Shown one piece after another: positions 8,706 through 15,664 of a stretch of 64,000 nucleotides of DNA. The stretch comes from Pseudomonadota bacterium (GTDB lineage Bacteria > Desulfobacterota > Desulfobulbia > Desulfobulbales > JAGXFP01): positions 81,053-145,052 of the forward strand of contig JAHJIQ010000030.1 in the NCBI GenBank assembly GCA_018823285.1, given 5' to 3'. The translations under genes and the position numbers were made by a program. A model generated the notes under the pieces. That model made no database searches and was not told the origin of the DNA. It saw nothing but the letters and a program-made list of their open reading frames with translations. Numbering within the stretch: position 1 is the first letter of the stretch; each line of letters opens with the position of its first letter.

Positions 8706-8830
8706 AACATGGCTGTTTAGGCTGCCTTATAACTTACGACTCCTTTCACCCTTCGGGTATAAGTTTCGTACGAGCAGACAAGCTGCTCAACTCAGCTTTA
8801 TGCCATTCGGTTCCCTAAAACGGCCATGTT
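8706..8830. repeat. family A repeat inside a 16-bp inverted repeat
   Basis: A short family A copy (8744-8800, starting TTTCACCCTTCGGGTATAAG) is bracketed by AACATGGCTGTTTAGG (8706-8721) and CCTAAAACGGCCATGTT (8814-8830), which are near-perfect inverted copies. The 125-bp unit therefore has the shape of a miniature inverted-repeat element. No target-site duplication could be confirmed. Confidence 0.7.
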
Positions 8831-8997
8831 GTTTTCTGGCAATGGCTTAGAACGATCGGGCAGGTAAGGGGCCGTACGTGATAGTTTGCCATTCCGCTAC
8901 GCTTCATTCTCAACCTGCGGGTTTTGATATCGAGCAGCATGAGCTGATTGACATCCCGGTTTTTGTGTATTACGATCTGTAATACGGAGGTGGCGAC

Positions 8998-9240
8998 ATG
9001 ATCACATTAAGACTTGATCCGAAACTGGAAAAAGACGTTAATATTGCAGCTGAAAACCTTGGCTTATCCAAGTCTGAACTCATCAGATTGAGCATTAATG
9101 ACTATCTTGGCAAGATGAAGCAACCTGATGCGTGGGAGGCCGGTGAACAATTATTTGGCAAATATTCAAGTGGCCTTGGAAATCTGTCGGCTGATCGGAA
9201 AGAGTTGCTGAAGAGCAAGGTCGCTGCCAAAAGAAAATGA
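8998..9240 (+). CDS. VapB-like ribbon-helix-helix antitoxin
   Basis: An 80-residue protein beginning MITLRLDPKLEKDVNIAAEN, a CopG/ribbon-helix-helix N-terminus (residues 1-40), with a basic C-terminus. A strong ribosome-binding site (ACGGAGGTGG) precedes the ATG. Its stop overlaps the start of the PIN-domain gene by four bases (ATGA), the usual layout of a vapBC operon. It would neutralise the toxin and autoregulate the operon. Confidence 0.85.
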   Translation: MITLRLDPKLEKDVNIAAENLGLSKSELIRLSINDYLGKMKQPDAWEAGEQLFGKYSSGLGNLSADRKELLKSKVAAKRK

Positions 9241-9647
9241 ATAGAATTCTTATAGACTCCGGCCCGTTAATCGCCCTGTTTGACGCTTCCGATAAATATC
9301 ATCACCAGGCTGTCAATTTTATAAAAACCAATAAATATCCGCTCGTCACGACCCTTGCCTCAATTACGGAAACCCTGCACCTGCTGGATTTTAATCGAAA
9401 CGCTCAGGTGGATTTTATGGAGTGGATTTATAGAGGCGCCGTTCTCTTGCATAATATTGAAAACAGTGATTTCGGCAGACTCAAAGAGTTAACGGAAAAA
9501 TATCGTGATCTGCCGATGGATTTTGCCGATTCCTGCCTGGTGTATCTTGCGGAAAAACTTGATCTGAACACCGTTGCAACCATCGACCGGGATTTCTCTG
9601 TCTACCGGATCCAGGGCAGAAGAAAGTTCAAGATTGTTCTTTCCTGA
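9237..9647 (+). CDS. VapC-like PIN-domain toxin
   Basis: A 136-residue PIN-domain ribonuclease. It has the acidic metal-binding residues in order: D near residue 7 (ILIDSGPLIALFD), E near 42 (ASITETLHLL), D near 98-102 (PMDFADSCLVYLAE) and D near 119 (VATIDRDFSVY). It is full length and open. It is translationally coupled to the antitoxin at 8998 by a 4-base overlap. This appears to be the only intact toxin-antitoxin pair among the several in this stretch. Confidence 0.88.
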   Translation: MNRILIDSGPLIALFDASDKYHHQAVNFIKTNKYPLVTTLASITETLHLLDFNRNAQVDFMEWIYRGAVLLHNIENSDFGRLKELTEKYRDLPMDFADSCLVYLAEKLDLNTVATIDRDFSVYRIQGRRKFKIVLS

Positions 9648-9657
9648 AAACTACGGG

Positions 9658-9690
9658 ATGATCCTTCGACAAGCTCAGGATTGAGCGGTG
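9658..9690. repeat. ATCCTTCGACAAGCTCAGGAT repeat
   Basis: One copy of the CCTTCGACAGGCTCAGG family, ten bases after the vapC stop codon. Confidence 0.7.
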
Positions 9691-9716
9691 AAGCAGTATA
9701 ACTGTAACCTGAATCC

Positions 9717-9765
9717 GTGAGCGTTCGAGATCGGCACAGATGCAGATAGCGAGCCGGCGAGACCT
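9717..9765 (+). repeat. GTGAGCGTTCGAGATCGGCAC repeat (family E), copy 1
   Basis: About 48 bp reading GTGAGCGTTCGAGATCGGCAC then GATGCAGATAGCGAGCCGGC. A second copy with three mismatches is at 44279-44326. Confidence 0.8.
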
Positions 9766-9824
9766 TCGAGGCGAAGACGATGTTGATAATATATATGATA
9801 TCAACGAAATAATCGGAGGGAGAG

Positions 9825-10028
9825 ATGCGGACAGTAATCACCTCAAAATTTCAAACGACGATTCCCAAGGGAGTTCGTGAGAAACTTAAACTTTCGGTGC
9901 ATGACGCGTTGGATTGGAAGGTTGAAAAAGGCAAGGTCGTTCTTGAGCCGCTGCACAAGAATTTTATCCTCCGCAGGAATTTCATCAAAACCGGCCTTGG
10001 GAATATTGAAGACGATATCGGCAGGTGA
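9825..10028 (+). CDS. AbrB/MazE-type DNA-binding protein, orphan
   Basis: A 67-residue swapped-hairpin AbrB-family protein (TSKFQTTIPKGVREKLKLS at residues 6-24, then DALDWKVEKGKVVLEPL). GGAGGGAGAG precedes the ATG. Such proteins usually pair with a downstream PIN toxin, but the 155 bases to the next (convergent) gene contain no open frame of that kind. It is most simply an antitoxin that has lost its toxin. Confidence 0.8.
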   Translation: MRTVITSKFQTTIPKGVREKLKLSVHDALDWKVEKGKVVLEPLHKNFILRRNFIKTGLGNIEDDIGR

Positions 10029-10183
10029 AAAAAATCAGGGCGGATAGTGCGAAGTGAAAAAGATGGTAATCGAATATGTATTCAGGTGGGTCAAGAGCAA
10101 TTGTTGTCACATTTGGCGACTTGGATACTGCCCTTTATGCCGTTTACAGCCTTCAAGTGTGGCGGTTGATTTTGAACGACGGC

Positions 10184-11479
10184 TTACTTTATAGGCGGAT
10201 TAAAATACCCGAACCGTAATTCCGGGAACTTCTTCTTCAGTTTCTCCCACCAATTTAAAATCCCGATCGCTTCGCCGGTCGCCGCAAACCCGATCTCCTC
10301 CAGATACCAGTCCGGGTCCATGTTCAGGTTCCTGAGCTGGATAAAGTCCGGCTTGTATTCACTGATCAGTGTGCAGAGGGCATCGTATTCGGCGGGGTCG
10401 TCGGTGAATCCGGGGAGGATGAAATAGTTCAGGGAGACGAATCTGTCCGCCTCTTTCATGATCCTGATCGATTCCTTCACCTCGGAAAAGGTGAAATCCT
10501 TAGGCCGGTAGTAGCGGTGGTGATAATGGTCCTGGGCGCTGTTCATGCTGACCCGCAGGCTGTCGAGCCCGGCTGCGGCAAGTTTGGCGACTGCCGCCGG
10601 GCGGCTGGAATTGCTGTTCAGGTTGATGGTGCCGGTGGCGGTTTTCTTCCTGATGGATCTGATCGCCTCTTCAATGGTCTCCGCCTCGGTGAGCGGCTCT
10701 CCTTCACAGCCCTGGCCGAAACTGACCACCCCTCTTTTCACCCGCTGCAGATGGCCGACACCAATTTCGGTGATTTCGGCTTCGCTGGGAACAAACTTGA
10801 TTCGGTCCTGGGTGGCCGGGCAGCACCCTGAGGGCTGCAGGGAAATACAGCCGATACACCGGGCGTTACAGGCAGGAGCGGTCGGCAACGGGGCTTCCCA
10901 GCTGTCCATGAAATAATTGACCGCGGCCGGGCAGCCATAGGTAAGGCTGCATTTGCCGAGATGCTGGACCAGGCGGTTTTTGGGGTATTCCCGCAACCGC
11001 TTCTCGGTGGCTTTTTTGATCCGCGATTGGGTGAATCGGCCCGGCTCCTGGCGGAGATCGGCATCGCTGCGGAATCCCGCCACCCAGAAGCGGTCGTCAA
11101 GCCAGCCGACTGCGGTATAGGCAAAAAGCGGCAGGTGTTTGCTGCCCCGGTCTTTTTTTTCGAATGCGGCGGAATAAATCGCGGTATGGGCCGGGACCAT
11201 GAAAGCCGCCACTGCCTGCACGGGATTGCCCGGACTTACGGGATCATCTTCCAGGTGGCAGGGCTCGCTTTCATCAGGGGCAAAGCCGACCGGATAACGG
11301 TCTTCCAGAACAAAGAGTTCGCTGCCTTCGGGGAGCGGGATCAGGTCGGTGAGGGCGGGGCGGAAAAAGGAATGGGCGCTGCGCCCTCCCATTTCAAGCT
11401 CGGGAAAGTCGCACAGCTCGCCGCGCCGGTTCGCATAGACAAGCGACGGCAGACGGTTGGGATGGATCGTCTCCGTCAC
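10184..11479 (-). CDS. radical SAM protein
   Basis: A 431-residue protein with the radical SAM cluster motif CNARCIGC near residues 203-210, a GQGCEGEPL segment for SAM binding, and LRVSMNSAQ and YFILPGFTD segments typical of the barrel. Residues 1-200 form a family-specific N-terminal domain with further cysteines (CSLTYGCPAA). The GTG at 11479 is preferred because AGGA lies 7 bases upstream. That Shine-Dalgarno belongs to a family A repeat, and the alternative TTG at 11509 would start inside the repeat. The substrate is unknown. The gene stands alone. Confidence 0.82.
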   Translation of the reverse strand: MTETIHPNRLPSLVYANRRGELCDFPELEMGGRSAHSFFRPALTDLIPLPEGSELFVLEDRYPVGFAPDESEPCHLEDDPVSPGNPVQAVAAFMVPAHTAIYSAAFEKKDRGSKHLPLFAYTAVGWLDDRFWVAGFRSDADLRQEPGRFTQSRIKKATEKRLREYPKNRLVQHLGKCSLTYGCPAAVNYFMDSWEAPLPTAPACNARCIGCISLQPSGCCPATQDRIKFVPSEAEITEIGVGHLQRVKRGVVSFGQGCEGEPLTEAETIEEAIRSIRKKTATGTINLNSNSSRPAAVAKLAAAGLDSLRVSMNSAQDHYHHRYYRPKDFTFSEVKESIRIMKEADRFVSLNYFILPGFTDDPAEYDALCTLISEYKPDFIQLRNLNMDPDWYLEEIGFAATGEAIGILNWWEKLKKKFPELRFGYFNPPIK

Positions 11480-11480
11480 T

Positions 11481-11534
11481 TTTTTATCCTTCGGGTATAA
11501 GTCGGGCAAGGGCAGACAAGCTGCGCAACTCAGG
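11481..11534 (+). repeat. family A repeat, short copy at a gene start
   Basis: TTTTTATCCTTCGGGTATAAG ... CTGCGCAACTCAGG. It abuts the start of the radical SAM gene on the minus strand and appears to supply its ribosome-binding site. Confidence 0.75.
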
Positions 11535-11539
11535 CATGA

Positions 11540-11965
11540 TCACTGCGGACGGAGAACGTTCAGCACGGAATCGACAACCAGGTAAATGTCGCCTTCCTCT
11601 CCATAGATGTCTTCAATGTTTCGGTGGTTGATCAGGTCTTCAATAATGTACTGGGTGATATAAAGGCTCACGAAATTCGGATTGGGGACCAGTTGGCGGA
11701 GCGGGGCGATTTTGAAGTTGATCTCGTGTTCCTCCATGTCCGACAGTTTCTGCAGCTGGTCGCTCATCACTTCCCTGATGGCGGCGTCGGAGTTGGTCTC
11801 GATGATCTGCTTGTCCATCAGCTTCTGTACCAGGCGGGTAGCCAGCTCATCACTGTTTTTCAAGGCGGACTGGAGCATGAATCGCCTTTCCTGCTCTCGT
11901 TTGCGGTCTATCGAGTTGCCGGTTTTGGCGTCTTGTCGATATGGATTCGTGCTGTAATGGCCCAT
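11540..11965 (-). CDS. conserved-looking hypothetical protein
   Basis: A 141-residue acidic, soluble protein without signal peptide or membrane segment. It starts MGHYSTNPYRQDAK with GGAG nine bases upstream. Residues 20-90 are predicted helical (LATRLVQKLMDKQIIE, REVMSDQLQKLSDMEE). Codon use matches neighbouring genes, which supports real coding. I do not recognise the family. It is divergent from the sulfite reductase-like gene at 12150. Confidence 0.65.
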   Translation of the reverse strand: MGHYSTNPYRQDAKTGNSIDRKREQERRFMLQSALKNSDELATRLVQKLMDKQIIETNSDAAIREVMSDQLQKLSDMEEHEINFKIAPLRQLVPNPNFVSLYITQYIIEDLINHRNIEDIYGEEGDIYLVVDSVLNVLRPQ

Positions 11966-12149
11966 GGTCTGCTCCGGTTAAGTGGTTGTTGATTCACATC
12001 ATAAATAAACGGTCTTGAACAAATCATCCAACAATTTTTTCAAAAATGGAATATATTGTCAGCCCCCTGCAGGAGTCGAGGGGATTTCGTGGTGCAACAG
12101 AAAGTCAGGCAGTGTGGTCCCGTTTATTAAACTGTACAGGTGAGATGTG

Positions 12150-12782
12150 ATGAATGAAGCAGAAAAAGATAACGGCAGGCAGAGTGTGACCATTATGCTC
12201 CCCGGTGGCAAACTTCCGGGCGCTGTGCTGCAGAAAGTAACTGAACTGAGGAAGGTTTTCACCTTTGATATCTACCTCACCACGGCACAGAATATGAGAC
12301 TGTATAACATTGAAAAGTCGGAACTTGCGCCGATAAAAGCGGCGCTTGTCGAGGTTGGCGCAACCTTCAAAAAGCCGGGACTCTTCCCCTTGCCGAAGGT
12401 CTGCATCGGCAGCGGCAACTGTAAGCTGGGACTGGCTGATACCGATGCCCTTTCGGAAAAAATCATTGAGCATTTCAAAGATCTGGAGAACGTTAAACCA
12501 AAATTCAAGATCGCCATTTCAGGGTGTCCCGCCATGTGCTCAGGGGCGCTGTTGACCGATATCGGAGTGGTTGCAACCAGGAACGGGTATGATATTTATG
12601 CAGGCGGCAAGGGGGGGCCGACGCCGAAAGTGGCGCGAAGGGTGGCGCGGAATCTTGAGGAAGGTGAAGCCTTAAGGATTATTCGGGAGATCGTTGATTT
12701 TCATCAACGGAAAACGACCCAGAAGCAGAGAATCTTCAAGCTGCTGGATGATCCGGAGTTCCCCAGTCGCGAAGATGGCTGA
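12150..12782 (+). CDS. small sulfite/nitrite reductase-like siroheme protein
   Basis: A 210-residue protein with the coupled siroheme-[4Fe-4S] ligands CIGSGNC (85-91) and CPAMC (126-130), a C-x5-C plus C-x3-C arrangement, and the ferredoxin-like half domain before them. The size matches the small assimilatory-type sulfite reductase described from Desulfovibrio vulgaris (about 220 residues) rather than the 400-550 residue dissimilatory or assimilatory enzymes. It may reduce sulfite or nitrite in the cytoplasm. Its physiological substrate is uncertain. A GTG three bases upstream is an alternative start. It ends three bases before the convergent ung gene. Confidence 0.82.
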   Translation: MNEAEKDNGRQSVTIMLPGGKLPGAVLQKVTELRKVFTFDIYLTTAQNMRLYNIEKSELAPIKAALVEVGATFKKPGLFPLPKVCIGSGNCKLGLADTDALSEKIIEHFKDLENVKPKFKIAISGCPAMCSGALLTDIGVVATRNGYDIYAGGKGGPTPKVARRVARNLEEGEALRIIREIVDFHQRKTTQKQRIFKLLDDPEFPSREDG

Positions 12783-12785
12783 TTT

Positions 12786-13454
12786 CTACCACATTACCTC
12801 TTTCAGACCATGTTCCTGCAGGTAGGCGTTGCATTTTACGAATACCCCTGAGCCCAAGAAGCCACGGTGGGCAGAGAGAGGGGATGGGTGGCTGGTTTTC
12901 AGGACCAGATGTTTTCTTTTATCGATCAGGGTTTCCTTTTTCTGGGCAAAGGCTCCCCAGAGCATGAAAACCACATGTTCTTTCTGTGCTGAAACCGTCT
13001 CAATGATGTTGTCGGTCAACTGGTGCCAGCCAAGATCGGCGTGGGAATTGGATTTTCCGGCGAGAACCGACAGGCTGGCATTTAACAGCAGTACTCCCTG
13101 TTTTGCCCAGCGGGTGAGGTCGGTGGAGAAATTGTGCGGCGTTCCGGGATAAATGGAGTTCTGAATTTCCTTGAAAATGTTTTTCAGGGATGGCGGCACG
13201 GGAAGGCCCTGGCGCACAGAAAAGCAGAGACCGTGGGCCTCGGGGATGTTGTTGAATTCATTGATGTAGGGATCCTGCCCGAGGATTACCACCCTGACCT
13301 CGGTGAAAGGAGTCTGGCGCATGGCGTTAAAGACCAGCTCCGGCGGCGGATAGACTTTCTGTCCTTTCGCAGCGGGGCCATACGCCAGGTCACGGATTTT
13401 TTTATGGTATCCCTCCCGCATCAGAGGGATGGATTCTTCCCAGAGCGGCATCAA
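12786..13454 (-). CDS. ung: uracil-DNA glycosylase, family 1
   Basis: A 222-residue base-excision repair enzyme that removes uracil from DNA. The water-activating loop GQDPY and the catalytic C-terminal loop HPSPLSAHRGF are both present, with LLLNASLSV and WGAFAQKK between them. The segment after GQDPY differs from the usual HGPGQAHGL: here it is INEFNNIPEAHGL, about three residues longer and without the conserved His. The other catalytic residues are kept, so activity is expected. Family A repeats lie directly upstream. Confidence 0.93.
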   Translation of the reverse strand: MMPLWEESIPLMREGYHKKIRDLAYGPAAKGQKVYPPPELVFNAMRQTPFTEVRVVILGQDPYINEFNNIPEAHGLCFSVRQGLPVPPSLKNIFKEIQNSIYPGTPHNFSTDLTRWAKQGVLLLNASLSVLAGKSNSHADLGWHQLTDNIIETVSAQKEHVVFMLWGAFAQKKETLIDKRKHLVLKTSHPSPLSAHRGFLGSGVFVKCNAYLQEHGLKEVMW

Positions 13455-13463
13455 TCAATACTC

Positions 13464-13702
13464 TTTCACCCATTCGGGTATTAGTCTCGATGTCTCGCAA
13501 GCTCGCTTATCGGTACGAGCAGGCGAGCTGCTCAACTTAAGCTTTTCACCCTGCGGGTATAAGTCTCGATGTCTCGCAAGCTCGCTTATCGGTACGAGCA
13601 GGCGAGCTGCTCAACTCAGCTTTTCACCCTGCGGGTATAAGTCTCGATGTCTCGCAAGCTCGCTTATCGGTACGAGCAGACGAGCTGCTCAACTCAGCTT
13701 TA
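13464..13702 (+). repeat. three tandem long copies of the family A repeat
   Basis: Three units of 78-82 bp start at 13464, 13543 and 13621. Each runs from TTTCACCC(T/A)(T/G)CGGGTAT through TCTCGATGTCTCGCAAGCTC and GCTTATCGGTACGAGCAG to GAGCTGCTCAACTCAGCTTT. Units two and three are nearly identical. Internal stems include GAGCAG/CTGCTC with a 5-base loop and AGCTG/CAGCT. The array fills the gap between ung and the lipoprotein gene. Confidence 0.92.
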
Positions 13703-14239
13703 ATTCTTGTCCCAATCTCCCTGGTTATATAAATCGCAGATCAAAGTTGGGCTGTTGTATGGTTTGGTAAGTTTGACCTCGAGAATTCTATTGGTGTTAT
13801 CTACAGTCAACTTGTTGCTGATCGGTACATTGGTTACGACCACCTCGGAGGAACAGTTCACCGCATGCCAGCCGACGGTGCCGGTCAGATAGTATTCTCC
13901 AGGTGCGACTCCGGTAATGGAAAATTTCCCCTCCTTATCGGATTGAGTCCGCGCAACATATTGCTCGTAACGTGGGTCGGCCTTTTTAATCGATCGATTC
14001 CCAAGGTAACTGACTGTGTACCACTGGTCACTATAAGAACTTACCGGTTCGAGGGTTACTTCCTGTTCAATCCCCACCTGTTTTTCTTCAAATTGATCGA
14101 TCAGGAAGATTTCTCCTTGAATCGTGTGGTCGCCCTTGATGGTGATCCGGGAGAGTTCCGTCTCGGGAAAAGGAATCCTCTGGGTCGCGCAGCCGGTAAG
14201 GATGAAAAGGAGGAGGATAATCCAGGTGATTCTAGTCAT
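13700..14239 (-). CDS. putative lipoprotein with carboxypeptidase-like regulatory domain
   Basis: A 179-residue protein with a lipoprotein signal (MTRITWIILLLFILTGC, lipidated Cys17). The ATG at 14239 is chosen because GGAG lies eight bases upstream and the signal peptide starts there. The body is beta-rich. Residues 105-125 (SDKEGKFSITGVAPGEYYL) resemble the carboxypeptidase-regulatory-like/transthyretin fold found in many surface lipoproteins. No enzymatic motif is visible. The stop codon lies within the end of the last family A repeat. Confidence 0.75.
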   Translation of the reverse strand: MTRITWIILLLFILTGCATQRIPFPETELSRITIKGDHTIQGEIFLIDQFEEKQVGIEQEVTLEPVSSYSDQWYTVSYLGNRSIKKADPRYEQYVARTQSDKEGKFSITGVAPGEYYLTGTVGWHAVNCSSEVVVTNVPISNKLTVDNTNRILEVKLTKPYNSPTLICDLYNQGDWDKN

Positions 14240-14398
14240 GATCGTGACTCCGTTTCGCAATTTCAGAAAGATATGGCGGTGAATATGGTTTGTAATATAA
14301 ATAATCCGAGGAGTAATTACTAATTAAAAGAGTGAACAACGATATTCAGGTTGAGGGGTGATTTGCCTTGGCGGGTCAATCATCCTTTCGTGCCGCTT

Positions 14399-14905
14399 AT
14401 GTCACCGAGGTGGAGTGTGGACCATGATTTCATGAGAATGGCCCTGGCAGAAGCTGAAGCTGCAGCCGGGAGGGGAGAAGTGCCCATCGGCGCGGTTGTA
14501 GTAAGCCCGACAGGCAAGATTCTGGCCAGAGCCGGGAACAGCCCGATTGGCCGGAACGATCCGGTGGCCCATGCGGAAATTCTTGCTTTGCGGGAGGCCG
14601 GTCGGGCAGCAGGGAATTATCGGCTCACCGGTTGCACGGTCTATGTGACCCTGGAGCCTTGCGTCATGTGTGCCGGGGCCATGGTTCATGCCCGGATCGG
14701 GCACCTGGTCTATGGCGCTCCTGATCCGAAGGGCGGCGGAGTGCGAAGCTGCTATAAAATAGGCAGTGATGGTCTCCTGAATCATGAGCTGCAGATTACC
14801 GGAGGGATTCTGGCGGAGGAATCGGCCGGTCTGTTGCGGGAATTTTTCAAGGAAAAGAGAAGGTCTGCGGCTGGAGATGCTTATCCGGGAAGGATTGGCG
14901 AATGA
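14399..14905 (+). CDS. tadA: tRNA-specific adenosine deaminase
   Basis: A 168-residue zinc deaminase that converts A34 to inosine in tRNA-Arg(ACG). The zinc and proton-shuttle motif HAEILAL and the second zinc motif PCVMC are in the usual spacing (residues about 60 and 90). ARIGHLVYGAPDPKGGGV follows as in TadA. The start is uncertain: ATG 14399 gives the expected N-terminal length (DHDFMRMALAEAEAA), while a TTG at 14351 would add 16 residues. No strong ribosome-binding site decides it. Confidence 0.9.
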   Translation: MSPRWSVDHDFMRMALAEAEAAAGRGEVPIGAVVVSPTGKILARAGNSPIGRNDPVAHAEILALREAGRAAGNYRLTGCTVYVTLEPCVMCAGAMVHARIGHLVYGAPDPKGGGVRSCYKIGSDGLLNHELQITGGILAEESAGLLREFFKEKRRSAAGDAYPGRIGE

Positions 14906-14995
14906 CGCAGATTTTTCTACCAATTTCTGCCAACAAACATTATATTAGCCAACTTCGCCGCCCGGACGGGCGGTGTTCAAAGTGCGGTTCAATCA

Positions 14996-15083
<88 letters not shown>

Positions 15084-15136
15084 AATAATCAGGATGCCGT
15101 GAACAGGTTTTTTTTCGCTCCGGTGTCTGTCCGCTT

Positions 15137-15239
15137 TGATAGCCGGGCCCTGCGCAACAATGGTTCGCGAACTCCGCCAGGTCCGGAAGGAAGCAACGGT
15201 AGCGATTGCCAGTGTGTGATGCAGGTCGCCCGGCTATCA
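15137..15239 (+). ncRNA. ffs: signal recognition particle RNA, small bacterial type
   Basis: About 103 nt bounded by the complementary ends TGATAGCCGGG and CCCGGCTATCA. The conserved SRP domain IV core is present: GGTCCGGAAGGAAGCAAC with CAGG on the 5' side and the GGTAGCGATTGCC region. It lies 54 bases after tRNA-Ser and upstream of dnaX, a frequent bacterial arrangement (ffs-dnaX-ybaB-recR). Confidence 0.95.
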
Positions 15240-15253
15240 TTTTCTGAACTTCG

Positions 15254-15345
15254 TGGATTTGCGCATATGCTGCGTCATCAACCGGTTTGCATACGGGTGT
15301 ATGGCAACCCGGTATCTTCCTTGCCTCTGCGCAAATCTACGGATG
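15254..15345. repeat. ATTTGCGCA inverted element (family F), copy 1
   Basis: Arms GATTTGCGCATATGCTGCGT and TTCCTTGCCTCTGCGCAAATC surround a central stem GTTTGCATAC/GTATGGCAAC. A related element with the same GCGTCATCGG and CTTCCTTGCATCT landmarks lies between nifH and nifI1. Confidence 0.7.
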
Positions 15346-15421
15346 AGCAGGCGGTGGGAGAAGTTTTTTGTTTGGGCTATTGTCTCATTCCCCTCCTCTC
15401 TGGTATGTTTACTCCCTGACA

Positions 15422-15485
15422 GAAAATGCAAAATGCAAAATGCAAAATGCAAAATGCAAAATGCAAAATGCAAAATGCAAAATAC
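15422..15485 (+). repeat. GCAAAAT heptamer tandem repeat
   Basis: About nine head-to-tail copies of the 7-mer TGCAAAA, ending in diverged copies (TACGAAATG). Related single or few-copy forms occur at 15546, 49815-49915 and 52563-52605. Confidence 0.95.
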
Positions 15486-15664
15486 GAAATGTGAAATTGA
15501 ATATCTGGTGCCGAATGGGTGTTGTCCAAGCGGTTTTTGTTTTTTTATTTTGCATTTTTAATTCTCCATTCTTCATTGGCCCGGGTAATTTGCGAATGAT
15601 GCCGAAATGCCATAAAACCGATCCTGCTTCTGCCGCCTGCGCAGATGCTGCGGAGTAAGGGCCC

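Larger units (their letters stand above)
15240..15664. other. repeat-filled gap between SRP RNA and dnaX
   Basis: Contains an imperfect inverted element (15254-15345, family F, also at 47280-47365), a heptamer tandem repeat (15422-15485) and an AT-rich segment with TTTTGCATTTTTAATTCTCC (about 15546). No protein-coding gene is supported. Confidence 0.65.

Noticed and set aside
8862..8982. Short open frame ending FDIEQHELIDIPVFVYYDL before the vapB-like gene
   Set aside because: It could be a gene-tail remnant, but no start and no recognisable family. Too little evidence to list.
13464..13702. Tandem repeat array as a CRISPR
   Set aside because: Units abut with no unique spacers, the unit is about 80 bp, and the same unit is dispersed singly elsewhere.
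15422..15485. Heptamer array as a CRISPR or origin iterons
   Set aside because: A 7-bp perfect tandem with no spacers and no replication gene or DnaA boxes nearby.
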